This document shows, in pieces, positions 1 to 8,879 of a DNA stretch of 64,000 nt. The translations under genes were made by a program, and so were the position numbers. The first letter of the stretch is position 1. Each line of letters opens with the position of its first letter. Source of the stretch: Desulfamplus sp964425195 (lineage in GTDB: Bacteria; Desulfobacterota; Desulfobacteria; Desulfobacterales; Desulfobacteraceae). The notes beneath the pieces are model-generated. The model was not told where the DNA came from. It did not search any database and saw only the letters and a program-made list of their open reading frames with translations. The stretch covers positions 5,084 to 69,083 of the forward strand of contig CAYRLG010000023.1 in the NCBI GenBank assembly GCA_964425195.1. The letters are read 5' to 3'.

Positions 1-1088
1 TTTGACTTATAATCTCTTAGTTTGCCATCTTTATTTTTAACAACAATAAGGCACTCTACATTTTCAAGAGTATTTACTAAATTAATCCCCTTTTCATGCC
101 CCATAACCATAAGTGCTGTAGCAAGCCCGTCTGCAAATGTGCAGTTATCAGCAATTACTGAAGCACTAACCACTCCATTATCAACAGGATAGCCTGTAAC
201 AGGGTTGATTATATGAGAGTATGTTTTCCCTTTAATGGTAGTAAAGCGGTTATAATCTCCGCTGGTTGCAAGTGCTTTATCTCTAAGAGGCAGAGCGTAA
301 TAAATATCATTAAATATAGAGACATTTTTTCCAGAAAAACCACCTTTATTAGGTTTACTAATACCAACCATCCAAGGTTCTCCATTAGCTTTCTCTCCTA
401 ATGTAAAGAGCTCTCCACCAATTTCCACAAGAAAATTAGCATACCCTTCATCTTTAAGAAGGCGTGCAACTTCATCAACGCCAAAACCTTTAGCAATTGA
501 ACCAAGATCAATATTAATAGCAGCATTTTTCTTTTGAAGAGTCATATTTTTTATATTTATATTGATTTGGTTAAACCCTTTAGTTTGAAGATATGCTTTT
601 ATTGTTTCAGCCAAAGGTATAGAAGTGATCTCTTTAGAAGTTCCAAAGCCCCATAGATCAACAAGTGGTTTCACAGTTCCATCCCATGAGCCTTCTGTAA
701 TGTTATAAAGCTGCTGTGCAGTTGCCATGACGCTATTAAACTGAGGGGATATCTCTATAACGTCACCCTTAGCTGATTTATTGAAGATAGAAATCTCACT
801 GTCAGGTATATAAACAGACATACTTTGATTTACCTGTTTTAACTTATCGTCAATTAATCTGTGTAAAGAGCCTCTTTTTATCTCTCTCTGAGTTTCTCCA
901 CTATTTTGCATAACCACCTTAATATGGTAGGTGGTTCCCATTGTACTGCCAGAAAAGAGCTCAATATTCAAATTGCTATCAATTAATGCAGTTTTTTTAT
1001 CAGCATAGGCTAAATCATGACAAAACTGATAAGAAGCAACTATATAGGCTAATATAATAAATATCCTGATAATATTTTTTTTAGTCAT
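1..1088 (-). CDS. apbE: FAD:protein FMN transferase ApbE, C-terminus cut by window edge
   Basis: The minus-strand reading frame starts at the ATG at 1086-1088 and stays open to base 1, so the C-terminus lies outside the window. The N-terminus has a hydrophobic signal/lipoprotein-like stretch (IIRIFIILAYIVASYQFC). The body shows ApbE-family signatures: FSGSTMGTTY, WDGTVKPLVDLWGFG, NIDLGSIAKGFGVD, ALATSGDYNRF and SHIINPVTGYPV. ApbE proteins covalently attach FMN to Thr residues of exported flavoproteins, typically RnfG/RnfD and NqrB/NqrC. Its position directly after rnfB fits the role of maturing the RnfG encoded here. A hairpin terminator separates it from rnfB, so it may be transcribed partly on its own. 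Confidence 0.93.
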   Translation of the reverse strand, partial: MTKKNIIRIFIILAYIVASYQFCHDLAYADKKTALIDSNLNIELFSGSTMGTTYHIKVVMQNSGETQREIKRGSLHRLIDDKLKQVNQSMSVYIPDSEISIFNKSAKGDVIEISPQFNSVMATAQQLYNITEGSWDGTVKPLVDLWGFGTSKEITSIPLAETIKAYLQTKGFNQININIKNMTLQKKNAAINIDLGSIAKGFGVDEVARLLKDEGYANFLVEIGGELFTLGEKANGEPWMVGISKPNKGGFSGKNVSIFNDIYYALPLRDKALATSGDYNRFTTIKGKTYSHIINPVTGYPVDNGVVSASVIADNCTFADGLATALMVMGHEKGINLVNTLENVECLIVVKNKDGKLRDYKS

Positions 1089-1109
1089 CTGTCACACAAT
1101 TAGAATAAC

Positions 1110-1143
1110 AAAAGGGCATGAAATAAGATATTCATGCCCTTTT
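1110..1143. terminator. Hairpin between rnfB and apbE
   Basis: A 13-bp perfect stem (AAAAGGGCATGAA with TTCATGCCCTTTT) encloses an 8-nt loop. T-runs flank it on either strand, so it can act in both directions. It lies between the rnfB stop and the apbE start and may attenuate read-through into apbE. Confidence 0.7.
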
Positions 1144-1179
1144 TAAAAATTAATAAGAAGTATCTCTATAAATCTAATA

Positions 1180-3297
1180 TTATGCAGATTTTTTATCTGG
1201 ATTGTAACAGATTCTGCAACAACTAAGGCAACGATTTGCCTCGGCAAGAGCCTCATCTTCTGGTAATACAAGATCAACTTCAACAAAAGAGTCAAGTCTT
1301 CTATTTACTGGAAGTTCAGGCATTACTGCTCTTTTAATAGGTTGCACTCCCGAAATTGTCTTAAATACAGACTCTGGAATACGTTTCTTTTGAAGAGAGT
1401 CTTTTACTGGTTCAACTGTTTTACCTTTTAGGAACAGATCAATTGATCTTGCAGCACGCCTTCCTCCACCAATTGCATCAACAACAAGAGCTGGACCAGT
1501 TGCAGCATCTCCAGCAGTAAAGATATATGGTATTGAAGATTGAAGAGTGGCTGGATTGTTGTCAATCGTGCTCCAGCGAGTTAAAGTCAACTGGGATATT
1601 CTCCTTGATGTCTCCTCTTTAAAAGTTGCATCTGGAGCCTGACCAATAGCTGTTACTATTGTATCAACAGCAAGCAGCGTTTCAGATCCTTTAACTGGAA
1701 CAGGTCTTCTTCTGCCGCTCGCATCTGGTTCACCAAGCTCCATTCTAAGATATTCAAGATGAGTCACCTCACCAGCTTCATTACCAACAACTCTTGAAGG
1801 TGCAGCCAAAAATACAAACTCAATTCCTTCATGTTCAGAAGCTACAATCTCAACCTCATTCGCAGGCATCTCGTTTCTTGTACGGCGATAGACCATATAG
1901 ACCTTCTCAAGTCCAAGTCTTAACATAGTTCTTGCACAATCAACTGCAGTATTTCCTCCGCCAACAACAGCGGCTCTCTTTCCAAGGTTCATCTTTTCTC
2001 TTATTGATACATCGCCTTGAGATATGCCAGAAGAGACAAGTGAAGATACTGTGGAGAGGAATTTAATTCCGTTAAAACACCCTTTAAGATCATCTCCTGG
2101 TATCCCAAGAGCATGATCTTTCCATGCTCCAATACCAATAAACACAGCTTCATAACCAGCAGCAACAAGAGAGCCTAAACCAAAGTCTGAACCAAATTTA
2201 ACATTGGTGTGCGTCTCAATACCAAGTTTTGTAATTCCCTCAATTTCCCAATCTAAGACCTTTTTGGGGAGTCTATATTCAGGGATACCATATCTGAGCA
2301 TACCGCCAAGTTCAGGCATTGCCTCAAAAATAGTAACTTGATGCCCTACACGTCTTAGAAAATACGCACAACTTAATCCCGCAGGACCACCGCCAATAAT
2401 TGCAACTTTTTTGCCTGTATCTGGTGCACATTTAATAGGAACTCTTGAACCAGAGTTCATCTCATAATCTGCAGCAAATCTTTTAAGTTGATTGATAGAT
2501 ACAGGTTCATCTGCAATGCCCCTTCTACAATCATTTTCACACGGATGAGGACACACTCTTCCGCAAGATAGAAGAAGTGGATTCCTCATGCGAATCGTCT
2601 GGACTGCATTAAGATAGTCTCCATTTTTTATGTGACTTATATATTGGGGAATATCTATTTCAGCAGGACAAGTTTGAGAACATGGTGCAAGAGGATCATT
2701 CATCTGATTAAACTTAAGAAGTTTTTCAGACATAGTTTTAACTTCAATAATATCTTTAGGACACGCTTTGTTACAAGCTCCGCACCCTACACATTTATTC
2801 TCATCTACTATAGGAAAACCGTGCTTACCCATAGTCAATGCACCAAAGTTACACGCTTTAACACAATCCCCAAGACCTAAACATCCAATATGACAATCAC
2901 GCTGACCGCCAAACACTACAGACATTGCACTACATGAAGTGACTCCAAGGTAGTGATATTTATTGGAAGCACGTATGCCACCATCGCACATGCTGTATGC
3001 CTGACGTGTCTCTGCGGTACCTGGATCCATGCCCATAACCTCAGCTACCTTTGCAACTCCCTCAGAGCTTGAGATCACACAGACATTCGGAGGGGCATTA
3101 CCAGCTACAACAGCTTGTGCTGCTGCACTGCAACCAGCATATCCGCAGCCGCCACAGTTTGCTCCAGCCAAGTTATTTTCCACCTTTGATATTCTCGGGT
3201 CTTCATATACATAAAATATTTTTGACGCAAAACTGAGCAGAACACCACAAACACCGCCAATGCCCAGCATAAATAGAATTGCTTCTGTCATAATCAC
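1180..3297 (-). CDS. rnfB: RnfB fused to a GltD/NfnB-like FAD/NAD(P) oxidoreductase
   Basis: 705 residues, far longer than ordinary RnfB (about 190-330). Residues 1-30 are a membrane anchor. About residues 45-60 carry the RnfB Fe-S motif NCGGCGYAGC. About residues 135-185 hold ferredoxin-type clusters (CLGLGDCVKAC, CVGCGACNKACP). From about residue 200 the protein becomes a glutamate-synthase small-subunit-like module. It starts with the GltD N-terminal cysteines (CSQTCPAEIDIPQY, CGRVCPHPCENDC), followed by an FAD Rossmann motif (IIGGGPAGLSCAY) and an NAD(P) motif (VVGGGNTAVDCARTM). It ends in a Cys-rich tail (CLSCCRIC). RnfB is the ferredoxin-facing subunit of the Rnf ion pump. The fused domain could add a cytosolic NAD(P)H site (inference). 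It is the last of the rnfCDGEAB genes and lies 15 nt after rnfA. Confidence 0.93.
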   Translation of the reverse strand: MIMTEAILFMLGIGGVCGVLLSFASKIFYVYEDPRISKVENNLAGANCGGCGYAGCSAAAQAVVAGNAPPNVCVISSSEGVAKVAEVMGMDPGTAETRQAYSMCDGGIRASNKYHYLGVTSCSAMSVVFGGQRDCHIGCLGLGDCVKACNFGALTMGKHGFPIVDENKCVGCGACNKACPKDIIEVKTMSEKLLKFNQMNDPLAPCSQTCPAEIDIPQYISHIKNGDYLNAVQTIRMRNPLLLSCGRVCPHPCENDCRRGIADEPVSINQLKRFAADYEMNSGSRVPIKCAPDTGKKVAIIGGGPAGLSCAYFLRRVGHQVTIFEAMPELGGMLRYGIPEYRLPKKVLDWEIEGITKLGIETHTNVKFGSDFGLGSLVAAGYEAVFIGIGAWKDHALGIPGDDLKGCFNGIKFLSTVSSLVSSGISQGDVSIREKMNLGKRAAVVGGGNTAVDCARTMLRLGLEKVYMVYRRTRNEMPANEVEIVASEHEGIEFVFLAAPSRVVGNEAGEVTHLEYLRMELGEPDASGRRRPVPVKGSETLLAVDTIVTAIGQAPDATFKEETSRRISQLTLTRWSTIDNNPATLQSSIPYIFTAGDAATGPALVVDAIGGGRRAARSIDLFLKGKTVEPVKDSLQKKRIPESVFKTISGVQPIKRAVMPELPVNRRLDSFVEVDLVLPEDEALAEANRCLSCCRICYNPDKKSA

Positions 3298-3312
3298 CTC
3301 ATTAGTGGGTTA

Positions 3313-3888
3313 TTAAACCATTCCTTTAAAGGCAAAAAAGCATAATGCAATCATGCCGGCAGTAACAAGACCAATTGAGGTATCTTGAAGAGGTTTAGGT
3401 ACCCTTGCAATAATTATTCTCTCTCTTATGCCTGCAAAAAGTATCAGAGCAAGTCCAAAGCCAACAGCATAACTAAACGAAGAGACAACAGACTGCATAA
3501 AAGTATATTCTTCGTTAATGTTAATTAAACATACACCCATTACAGCACAGTTTGTAGTAATAAGTGGGAGAAATATACCAAGACCTGCATAGAGGGCTGG
3601 GATGCTCTTTTTAAGAAACATCTCCACAAATTGTACTAAAGATGCAATAACAAGAATAAAGGATAGAGTTCTTAAAAATTCAATGTTGAGTGGTTTTAAG
3701 AGATAGTTATCTGTAATCCATGTTATAATACCAGCTAACACCAATACAAAAATAACAGCCATTGCCATACCTGTGGCTGTCTCCATCTTTTTTGAAGTGC
3801 CCAAAAAGGGACAGTTACCCAAAAACTGCGCAAGGAGAATATTGTTTACAAGAATGCAGCTTATGGCAAGAACAAAATAGTCACCCAT
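3313..3888 (-). CDS. rnfA: Rnf complex membrane subunit RnfA
   Basis: 191 residues, the normal length, with about six membrane helices. Family motifs are NNILLAQFLGNCPFLGTSKK near the N-terminus, PLITTNCAVMGVCL in the middle and GIRERI near the end. RnfA and RnfE are homologous inner-membrane subunits with inverted topology that hold an Fe-S centre between them and form part of the ion path. Spacing to rnfE is 17 nt and to rnfB 15 nt, so the genes are co-transcribed. Confidence 0.96.
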   Translation of the reverse strand: MGDYFVLAISCILVNNILLAQFLGNCPFLGTSKKMETATGMAMAVIFVLVLAGIITWITDNYLLKPLNIEFLRTLSFILVIASLVQFVEMFLKKSIPALYAGLGIFLPLITTNCAVMGVCLININEEYTFMQSVVSSFSYAVGFGLALILFAGIRERIIIARVPKPLQDTSIGLVTAGMIALCFFAFKGMV

Positions 3889-3905
3889 ATTAATTTATCT
3901 CCTTT

Positions 3906-4499
3906 TTATTTCTTACCTATAAGGTTCATTAAACAGAGCATTAAACCAAGGCAGACAAAAGCACCTGGGGCTTCAACCATAAAAGTAAAGGGTTGAAATT
4001 CAGGTCCAAAGACTGGGTTTCCAAGAATTGTCCCATTCCCAAGAGACTCTCTCACAGCACCGAGTGCACCTAATGATAATGTAAAACCAATTCCCATTCC
4101 AAGACCATCTGCAATTGAGAGAAAAGGAGAGTTTTTAGAAGCAAACGCCTCTGCTCTACCAAGAACAATGCAGTTTACAACAATAAGAGGAATAAAAATT
4201 CCTAATTTAAGAAAAAGTGGATACGTATATGCCTGCATTACCAATTCAACTACAGTAACAAAAGTAGCTATAATTACGATAAAGCAGGCTATCCTTACTT
4301 TTGAAGGTATTATATTTCTCAAAAGAGAGACAAGAAGATTGGAGCATACCAATACAAAGGTAGTTGCAACACCCATTCCAATACCATTTTCAACAGATTT
4401 TGTTACAGCCAAGACAGGGCAAAGACCCAGAACTAATCTAAATGGAGGAAGCTCTGCCCAAAGTCCCTTGGTAAACTCTTTTACCATGGATTGTGCCAT
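3906..4499 (-). CDS. rnfE: Rnf complex membrane subunit RnfE
   Basis: 197 residues with about six membrane helices. Motifs are FTKGLWAELPPFRLVLGLCPVLAVTKS, split here as FTKGLWAELPPF then LVLGLCPVLAVT, and PLIVVNCIVLGRAEAFASKN. These Cys-containing motifs are characteristic of RnfE. It pairs with RnfA in the membrane. The gene sits between rnfG (78 nt upstream) and rnfA. Confidence 0.96.
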   Translation of the reverse strand: MAQSMVKEFTKGLWAELPPFRLVLGLCPVLAVTKSVENGIGMGVATTFVLVCSNLLVSLLRNIIPSKVRIACFIVIIATFVTVVELVMQAYTYPLFLKLGIFIPLIVVNCIVLGRAEAFASKNSPFLSIADGLGMGIGFTLSLGALGAVRESLGNGTILGNPVFGPEFQPFTFMVEAPGAFVCLGLMLCLMNLIGKK

Positions 4500-4577
4500 A
4501 AAATTAATCTCCTAATTTGTAAAGCAGTACTATTAACTTGCGATATGAGCATATTAATTCACTCACAAACGTGAATA

Positions 4578-5171
4578 CTAATTTGCCATCTGCGAAGCTT
4601 GTTTGTGAATTTCAGCTTTTAGTCTTGTATATATCTCCTGAGCTTTCTGCGCTGCTAAAGATACACCTGCAGATGTTATGGTGGCACCAGATATTATATC
4701 TATTTCACCACCATTTTTCTTAATGGCAAGGTTTTTATCCATTGTCATACCTGCAAATTGAGATGCGAATTTTGGATCATCTTTAGCTTTAGAGCCAAGA
4801 CCGGGAGTTTCACTGTGAGTTGTTACTGCAACACCAATAATTTGATCAGATTCGATATTAATTCCAACCATAAGACCGATATCACCACCAAATCCCTTAC
4901 CGCTTGTCTCGAAAGTAATAGAATCGGGGGTTCCATCATGTTTACCAACAAAGAAAGTTAACTCCTGATCGTTATCCATAATTTTAAACCTGTCTTGAAG
5001 AGGATCATTAGACACGTCACTCAAAATTTGCTTAATAGCAGGAGCTTTCTGAAACTTTAACACTTGCTGTTCAATCTGATCCTTTGTTCCTGTTCTAACA
5101 GCAGCAAGCAAACCTCCTGAAAGAGCGCTTAAAAGCGTTAAAACAACAACCATGTTTATCATTTCTCGCAT
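4578..5171 (-). CDS. rnfG: Rnf complex FMN-binding subunit RnfG
   Basis: 197 residues. One N-terminal membrane helix (about residues 5-25) is followed by an extracytoplasmic FMN-binding domain. The flavinylation motif is intact: IDIISGAT with Thr164 as the expected FMN attachment residue, preceded by the usual HSETPGLGSKA segment. ApbE, encoded at the end of the cluster, would load the FMN. The start overlaps the end of rnfD by 13 nt. Confidence 0.95.
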   Translation of the reverse strand: MREMINMVVVLTLLSALSGGLLAAVRTGTKDQIEQQVLKFQKAPAIKQILSDVSNDPLQDRFKIMDNDQELTFFVGKHDGTPDSITFETSGKGFGGDIGLMVGINIESDQIIGVAVTTHSETPGLGSKAKDDPKFASQFAGMTMDKNLAIKKNGGEIDIISGATITSAGVSLAAQKAQEIYTRLKAEIHKQASQMAN

Positions 5172-6133
5172 TTTTTGCCCCCTTTTCCAAAAGCCCTTGG
5201 TCTTATCTTATCAATAAGTGGATTTATCAAATTGATAAGTAAGATAGCATACATTGTACCATCAGGGTAAATACCAATATTTCTGATAAGAATAGTTAAA
5301 AATCCACCCATAACTCCATATATAAGCATAGGAATTAGATTGACCGGTGACGAAGAAGTTTCAGTGGCAAGAAAGAAAGCACCAAATAGAGTATAGCCAG
5401 TAAGCAGGTGAAACATAGGAATGGCATATTTATCTGGAGCAGTAATATTAAATATCCATGCTGTTATAATTATACCGGCAATATAAGATAAAGATATCTC
5501 CCATCTTATATAACCTCTTATAATAAGGTAAAGACCTCCTGCTACAATACCCATACCAAAAACTGTGCCAATTGCACCCACTTGGCTACCCATTAACAGA
5601 GAAGATAGCGAGAATATATCCACAACGCCAGTACCTTGATGCTTAAGAGCACCAAGAGGATCAAGAGCAGTAAAGCTAAACTGATAGTTTACAAGTGCTG
5701 AATCAAAATCGAAAAGAGGTTTCCATGAAAGACTTAGAATTGCAACACCAATAACAGCGGGATTAAAAGGGTTACTTCCAATACCACCAAATATCTGCTG
5801 TCCAACAACAACACATATAAATGTTCCTATTATGACAATCCACCAAGGAATAGTTGCGGGTAGCATCATTCCAAATATCATTCCAATGACTGCTGAGTTA
5901 TAATCATGGATAATAATATGGCGTTTAGATGCCACGCAAAAAAGTGCTTCCCATGCCATTGCACTTGCAATAGAAAGACATATTACACCAAACGCCGGCA
6001 TACCAAATTGCAAAACCCCAAAAAGAGTAGCAGGTAGAGCTGCTGCTATTATATTGAGGTTCATTGTTTTGATGCTGTCACCATCATGCCAGAACGGGGC
6101 GTGGGATACTGTAAATTTGTTCTGTTTAACCAT
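5159..6133 (-). CDS. rnfD: Rnf complex membrane subunit RnfD
   Basis: 324 residues if it starts at the ATG at 6133, which follows a strong GGAGG; an upstream in-frame start at 6151 is possible. It is a polytopic protein with the RnfD/NqrB family motifs GSNPFNPAVIG, HLLTGYTLFGAFFLATE and IGIYPDGTMYAILLINLINPLID. The region that usually carries the flavinylated Thr (ATPL in typical RnfD) here reads SFTALDPLGALK, with Asp in front of the conserved Pro-Leu. Covalent FMN may therefore be absent. It overlaps rnfC by 8 nt. Confidence 0.94.
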   Translation of the reverse strand: MVKQNKFTVSHAPFWHDGDSIKTMNLNIIAAALPATLFGVLQFGMPAFGVICLSIASAMAWEALFCVASKRHIIIHDYNSAVIGMIFGMMLPATIPWWIVIIGTFICVVVGQQIFGGIGSNPFNPAVIGVAILSLSWKPLFDFDSALVNYQFSFTALDPLGALKHQGTGVVDIFSLSSLLMGSQVGAIGTVFGMGIVAGGLYLIIRGYIRWEISLSYIAGIIITAWIFNITAPDKYAIPMFHLLTGYTLFGAFFLATETSSSPVNLIPMLIYGVMGGFLTILIRNIGIYPDGTMYAILLINLINPLIDKIRPRAFGKGGKKCEK

Positions 6134-7430
6134 TATCAGCCTCCGTTTCAATCTCTGATTGCATTTTTATAAGCTCATATTTTCCAAGACGGATATACTG
6201 AAAAATTGGAATTTTAGCGCTACACACATAACTGCAAAGTCCACACTCAATACATGAAAATAGCTCACAAGCATCTACCGCATCTTGGTAAAGAGTAGCT
6301 TCCAGATAGCGCACCAGAAGATTTACTGGTACATTAGCAGGACATATTCTGACACATTTACCGCAGTTAATACATGGATAGTCTGATATCATTGGAATTT
6401 CGCTGTTGTCTTGAACCATAAGAGTATCCATATCAGCAGTAACAGGATAATAGAGCGTATATACAGCAACTCCTCTTAATGGACCCCCAATAATAACTCT
6501 GTCTTTCTCAGCTGTTTCAACACCAAGTTGTTTAAAGATACGGTGAATCGGCGTTCCTATGGTGGCAGAAACTCTGCTCTTCTTGCCTTTTTTGTCTATA
6601 ACAGTCACTATTTTTTCATATATAGGCTGTTTTTCTGAGTACGCCTTAAGAAGCGATAGAACTGCTTCCACTGATATAAAGCAAACGCCAAGATCTTCAC
6701 AAGTTTTTCCCGGGACAAACGATACACCAAGATATTTATCCATAATCACTGGAGATAGAGACTGCACATAATCAGACGGAACTCTCACAATGTTCATTCC
6801 GCCAAATGCGGAGAGTTTTGATAACGCTTCTGGCATTGCAATGGAAATATCATTGATACCGGTCATCTGCTTGAGTAAAGTCACCGCTTTTACCATCTCA
6901 TCTCTAAATCTCGTCAAAATATACTGACGTGTAGTACAGATAATATCCTCATCAATACCGCTTATAACTATCTTATTTACAGAAGTTTTGCCATTCTTAA
7001 TGGCATCAGCAAGCAACTTTAGAGGTGGATTGCCGGGAATACCTCTCAGATAGCTGTCCGCTGCCTGAATATCGGGAATAGAGGCACACTCTGCAAAACC
7101 GCTATCAATATCCTGCTTTGAGCCGGTCTCCACAACAAAATATGTTGCATATGCACCGAAATCCCCTGTAAATGGAGCAATAAATGTAATTGTGCCGGAA
7201 ACGGGAGATGAGACATACTCCTTACTATCTTTATAAAGGAAGATTCTCTCTCCTTTTTTAACCATATCACCCTTTTTTACAAGCGTCTCTTTTGTGCTGT
7301 TCAATGGTTCGTTCAGCAGAAGAATCAACCTGGGTGGTATGGAAATGGCTTCCGGTTCTTTTGGACCTGGCTCAACCAGATCACACTTAAGCCTTGGTTC
7401 AGTTAATCCGATAAACGATCTCTTAATCAT
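6126..7430 (-). CDS. rnfC: Rnf complex NADH-side subunit RnfC
   Basis: 434 residues, the compact RnfC form. The N-terminal barrel/biotinyl-like part (LVKKGDMVKKGERIF, SSPVSGTI) is followed by a flavin/NADH-binding domain. Two [4Fe-4S] motifs lie near the C-terminus (CINCGKCVRICPANVP and CIECGLCSYVCSAKIP). RnfC is the cytosolic subunit where NAD+ is normally reduced. It is the first rnf gene, about 190 bp downstream of the cytochrome gene on the same strand. Confidence 0.95.
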   Translation of the reverse strand: MIKRSFIGLTEPRLKCDLVEPGPKEPEAISIPPRLILLLNEPLNSTKETLVKKGDMVKKGERIFLYKDSKEYVSSPVSGTITFIAPFTGDFGAYATYFVVETGSKQDIDSGFAECASIPDIQAADSYLRGIPGNPPLKLLADAIKNGKTSVNKIVISGIDEDIICTTRQYILTRFRDEMVKAVTLLKQMTGINDISIAMPEALSKLSAFGGMNIVRVPSDYVQSLSPVIMDKYLGVSFVPGKTCEDLGVCFISVEAVLSLLKAYSEKQPIYEKIVTVIDKKGKKSRVSATIGTPIHRIFKQLGVETAEKDRVIIGGPLRGVAVYTLYYPVTADMDTLMVQDNSEIPMISDYPCINCGKCVRICPANVPVNLLVRYLEATLYQDAVDACELFSCIECGLCSYVCSAKIPIFQYIRLGKYELIKMQSEIETEADNG

Positions 7431-7620
7431 AACAAACCTTTATCTGGTGAAATTGGTGATACATACGTTTAATCTAAATATTTAAGTTTAATTAACACTC
7501 ATCTCTTTTGCACAATGTAAATATTTTTAAATTAAAATAATTTAAGATAATTAAATAAATTATAGTTAAAAATATTCTTATACACAGAGCTAACGTGCCA
7601 TATTACCTTTATTTTTCAGA

Positions 7621-7986
7621 TTATAACGCATGACATGAATTACACTCCACGGGTCCTGCCCCTTTCTCTTTGTGGCAGCCTATACACTGTTCGTGAAATG
7701 CGTCTGTTATACTTAACATACTTTCGTCACCTGTGGCATTATGACACTCTCTGCAACTATATACCTCATCATCTTCAAGATTATGATGACAATCAAGACA
7801 AGAAAGATCATAGTCCTGACTATGCACAGAGTGGGTAAAAAGTACCTTTCCCGCAGCATTCTGAAACATCAACCTTACAGGTTCTTCAGGTTCAGGAGGC
7901 GGAAATGCAGCATAACAGGTAATTCCGGTAATAAAAAGTACAACTGCCAATAATGAAGCGATCCGTAAATCTTTGTTAGAGGTCAT
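7621..7986 (-). CDS. Tetraheme cytochrome c (class III/c7-like)
   Basis: 121 residues with an N-terminal signal/anchor helix (ASLLAVVLFITGITCYA) and a short Pro/Glu-rich spacer. Four CxxCH heme motifs follow: CLDCH, CRECH, CIGCH and CNSCH. Additional His residues (HSVH, the second H of CHH, FHEQ) could supply the sixth ligands, as in class III cytochromes. It is probably periplasmic. It is encoded just upstream of rnfC on the same strand, so it may exchange electrons with Rnf, as proposed for multiheme cytochromes linked to Rnf in other anaerobes. A direct role is inferred from position only. Confidence 0.88.
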   Translation of the reverse strand: MTSNKDLRIASLLAVVLFITGITCYAAFPPPEPEEPVRLMFQNAAGKVLFTHSVHSQDYDLSCLDCHHNLEDDEVYSCRECHNATGDESMLSITDAFHEQCIGCHKEKGAGPVECNSCHAL

Positions 7987-8339
7987 GGTTAATTGCCCTC
8001 ATCTTTAAAGTGTGTAAAAATTTTAAATACAGTTAATACGACAAGTTAAAACCATAACTAAAACATTTAAAAAAATAAATGCAAAATCATGATTTTTCCT
8101 GATATAAAAAAACTCTGACTCTACTATATCAGAACACCATAATATTCAAGTAAAAATGGAAGCTATATCGAATTTTGTGGATAATATAAAGAATTGGGTA
8201 GGCATTTTGTAAGAAAGGGAGATAGGCAAGAGTTTAAAACTATAGAACTATTTAGATGATGAATTGTTAATGATTAATCTTGAAGTGATAAGGTATATTT
8301 ATATCCCATTTATTAACAATTAGCTTATTGTTATTTATT
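7987..8339. other. Intergenic region upstream of the cytochrome-rnf operon
   Basis: 353 bp of AT-rich DNA without a credible gene. It should hold the promoter of the cytochrome-rnf transcript, but no clear -35/-10 pair can be assigned. It contains an imperfect inverted repeat CTGATATA...TATATCAG (8099-8132, 18-nt loop). Confidence 0.45.
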
Positions 8340-8798
8340 TTATGATGAGGCAGAACAAGACCTAACTTTTTGCATGAATCTCATCATAAATGGTTGATAC
8401 TCCTTGTTATTTGCCCAAAGATTATTGATTACCCTTATAAATATAAAAGAGATGATAAAAAACAGCATCCCAACAACAATTGAAGTTGCAGATTTATCCA
8501 CATTTAACCAAACAGCTATAGATTCCCCTACTATAGCCCCGATAATTAGAAGTAATATAGGAAATATATATAACATAAAGGTAACTTTAAGAAGCGGGGC
8601 TGTTTTAAAGCCGATAAGCACTTTATCTCCTATTGATACATCAAGTGAATTTTCCACCTGAATAGTCATCTCCTCTATCTTTGAATACTCCTCACAAGAA
8701 TCTTTTGCCTCACAAGAGTCACAAGACTTAGATCGTGTAGTTCTAACCCATGCCTTTGCTCCCAAAACACAAGTCACAATTCCCTCTTTAGTAACCAT
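8340..8798 (-). CDS. RseC/MucC-family membrane protein
   Basis: 152 residues. The N-terminal domain has four Cys in the pattern typical of RseC (KSCDSCEAKDSCEEY), then a small beta domain (GDKVLIGFKTAPLL), then two membrane helices (TFMLYIFPILLLIIGAIVG and IVVGMLFFIISFIFI). RseC-like proteins accompany Rnf/Rsx systems and are linked to keeping SoxR reduced or to sigma-E control. Its place upstream of the rnf operon on the same strand fits that association. The exact role here is unknown. Confidence 0.85.
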   Translation of the reverse strand: MVTKEGIVTCVLGAKAWVRTTRSKSCDSCEAKDSCEEYSKIEEMTIQVENSLDVSIGDKVLIGFKTAPLLKVTFMLYIFPILLLIIGAIVGESIAVWLNVDKSATSIVVGMLFFIISFIFIRVINNLWANNKEYQPFMMRFMQKVRSCSASS

Positions 8799-8879
8799 TA
8801 CTTTTATTCCATTTCTTTTAATTTTATTCTATGAAGAATTAAAATATAATCACCCTTAAACTTTGCATAATATAAAACA

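Noticed and set aside
7046..7270. 74-residue minus-strand frame inside rnfC
   Set aside because: Shadow frame within the well-supported rnfC coding sequence.
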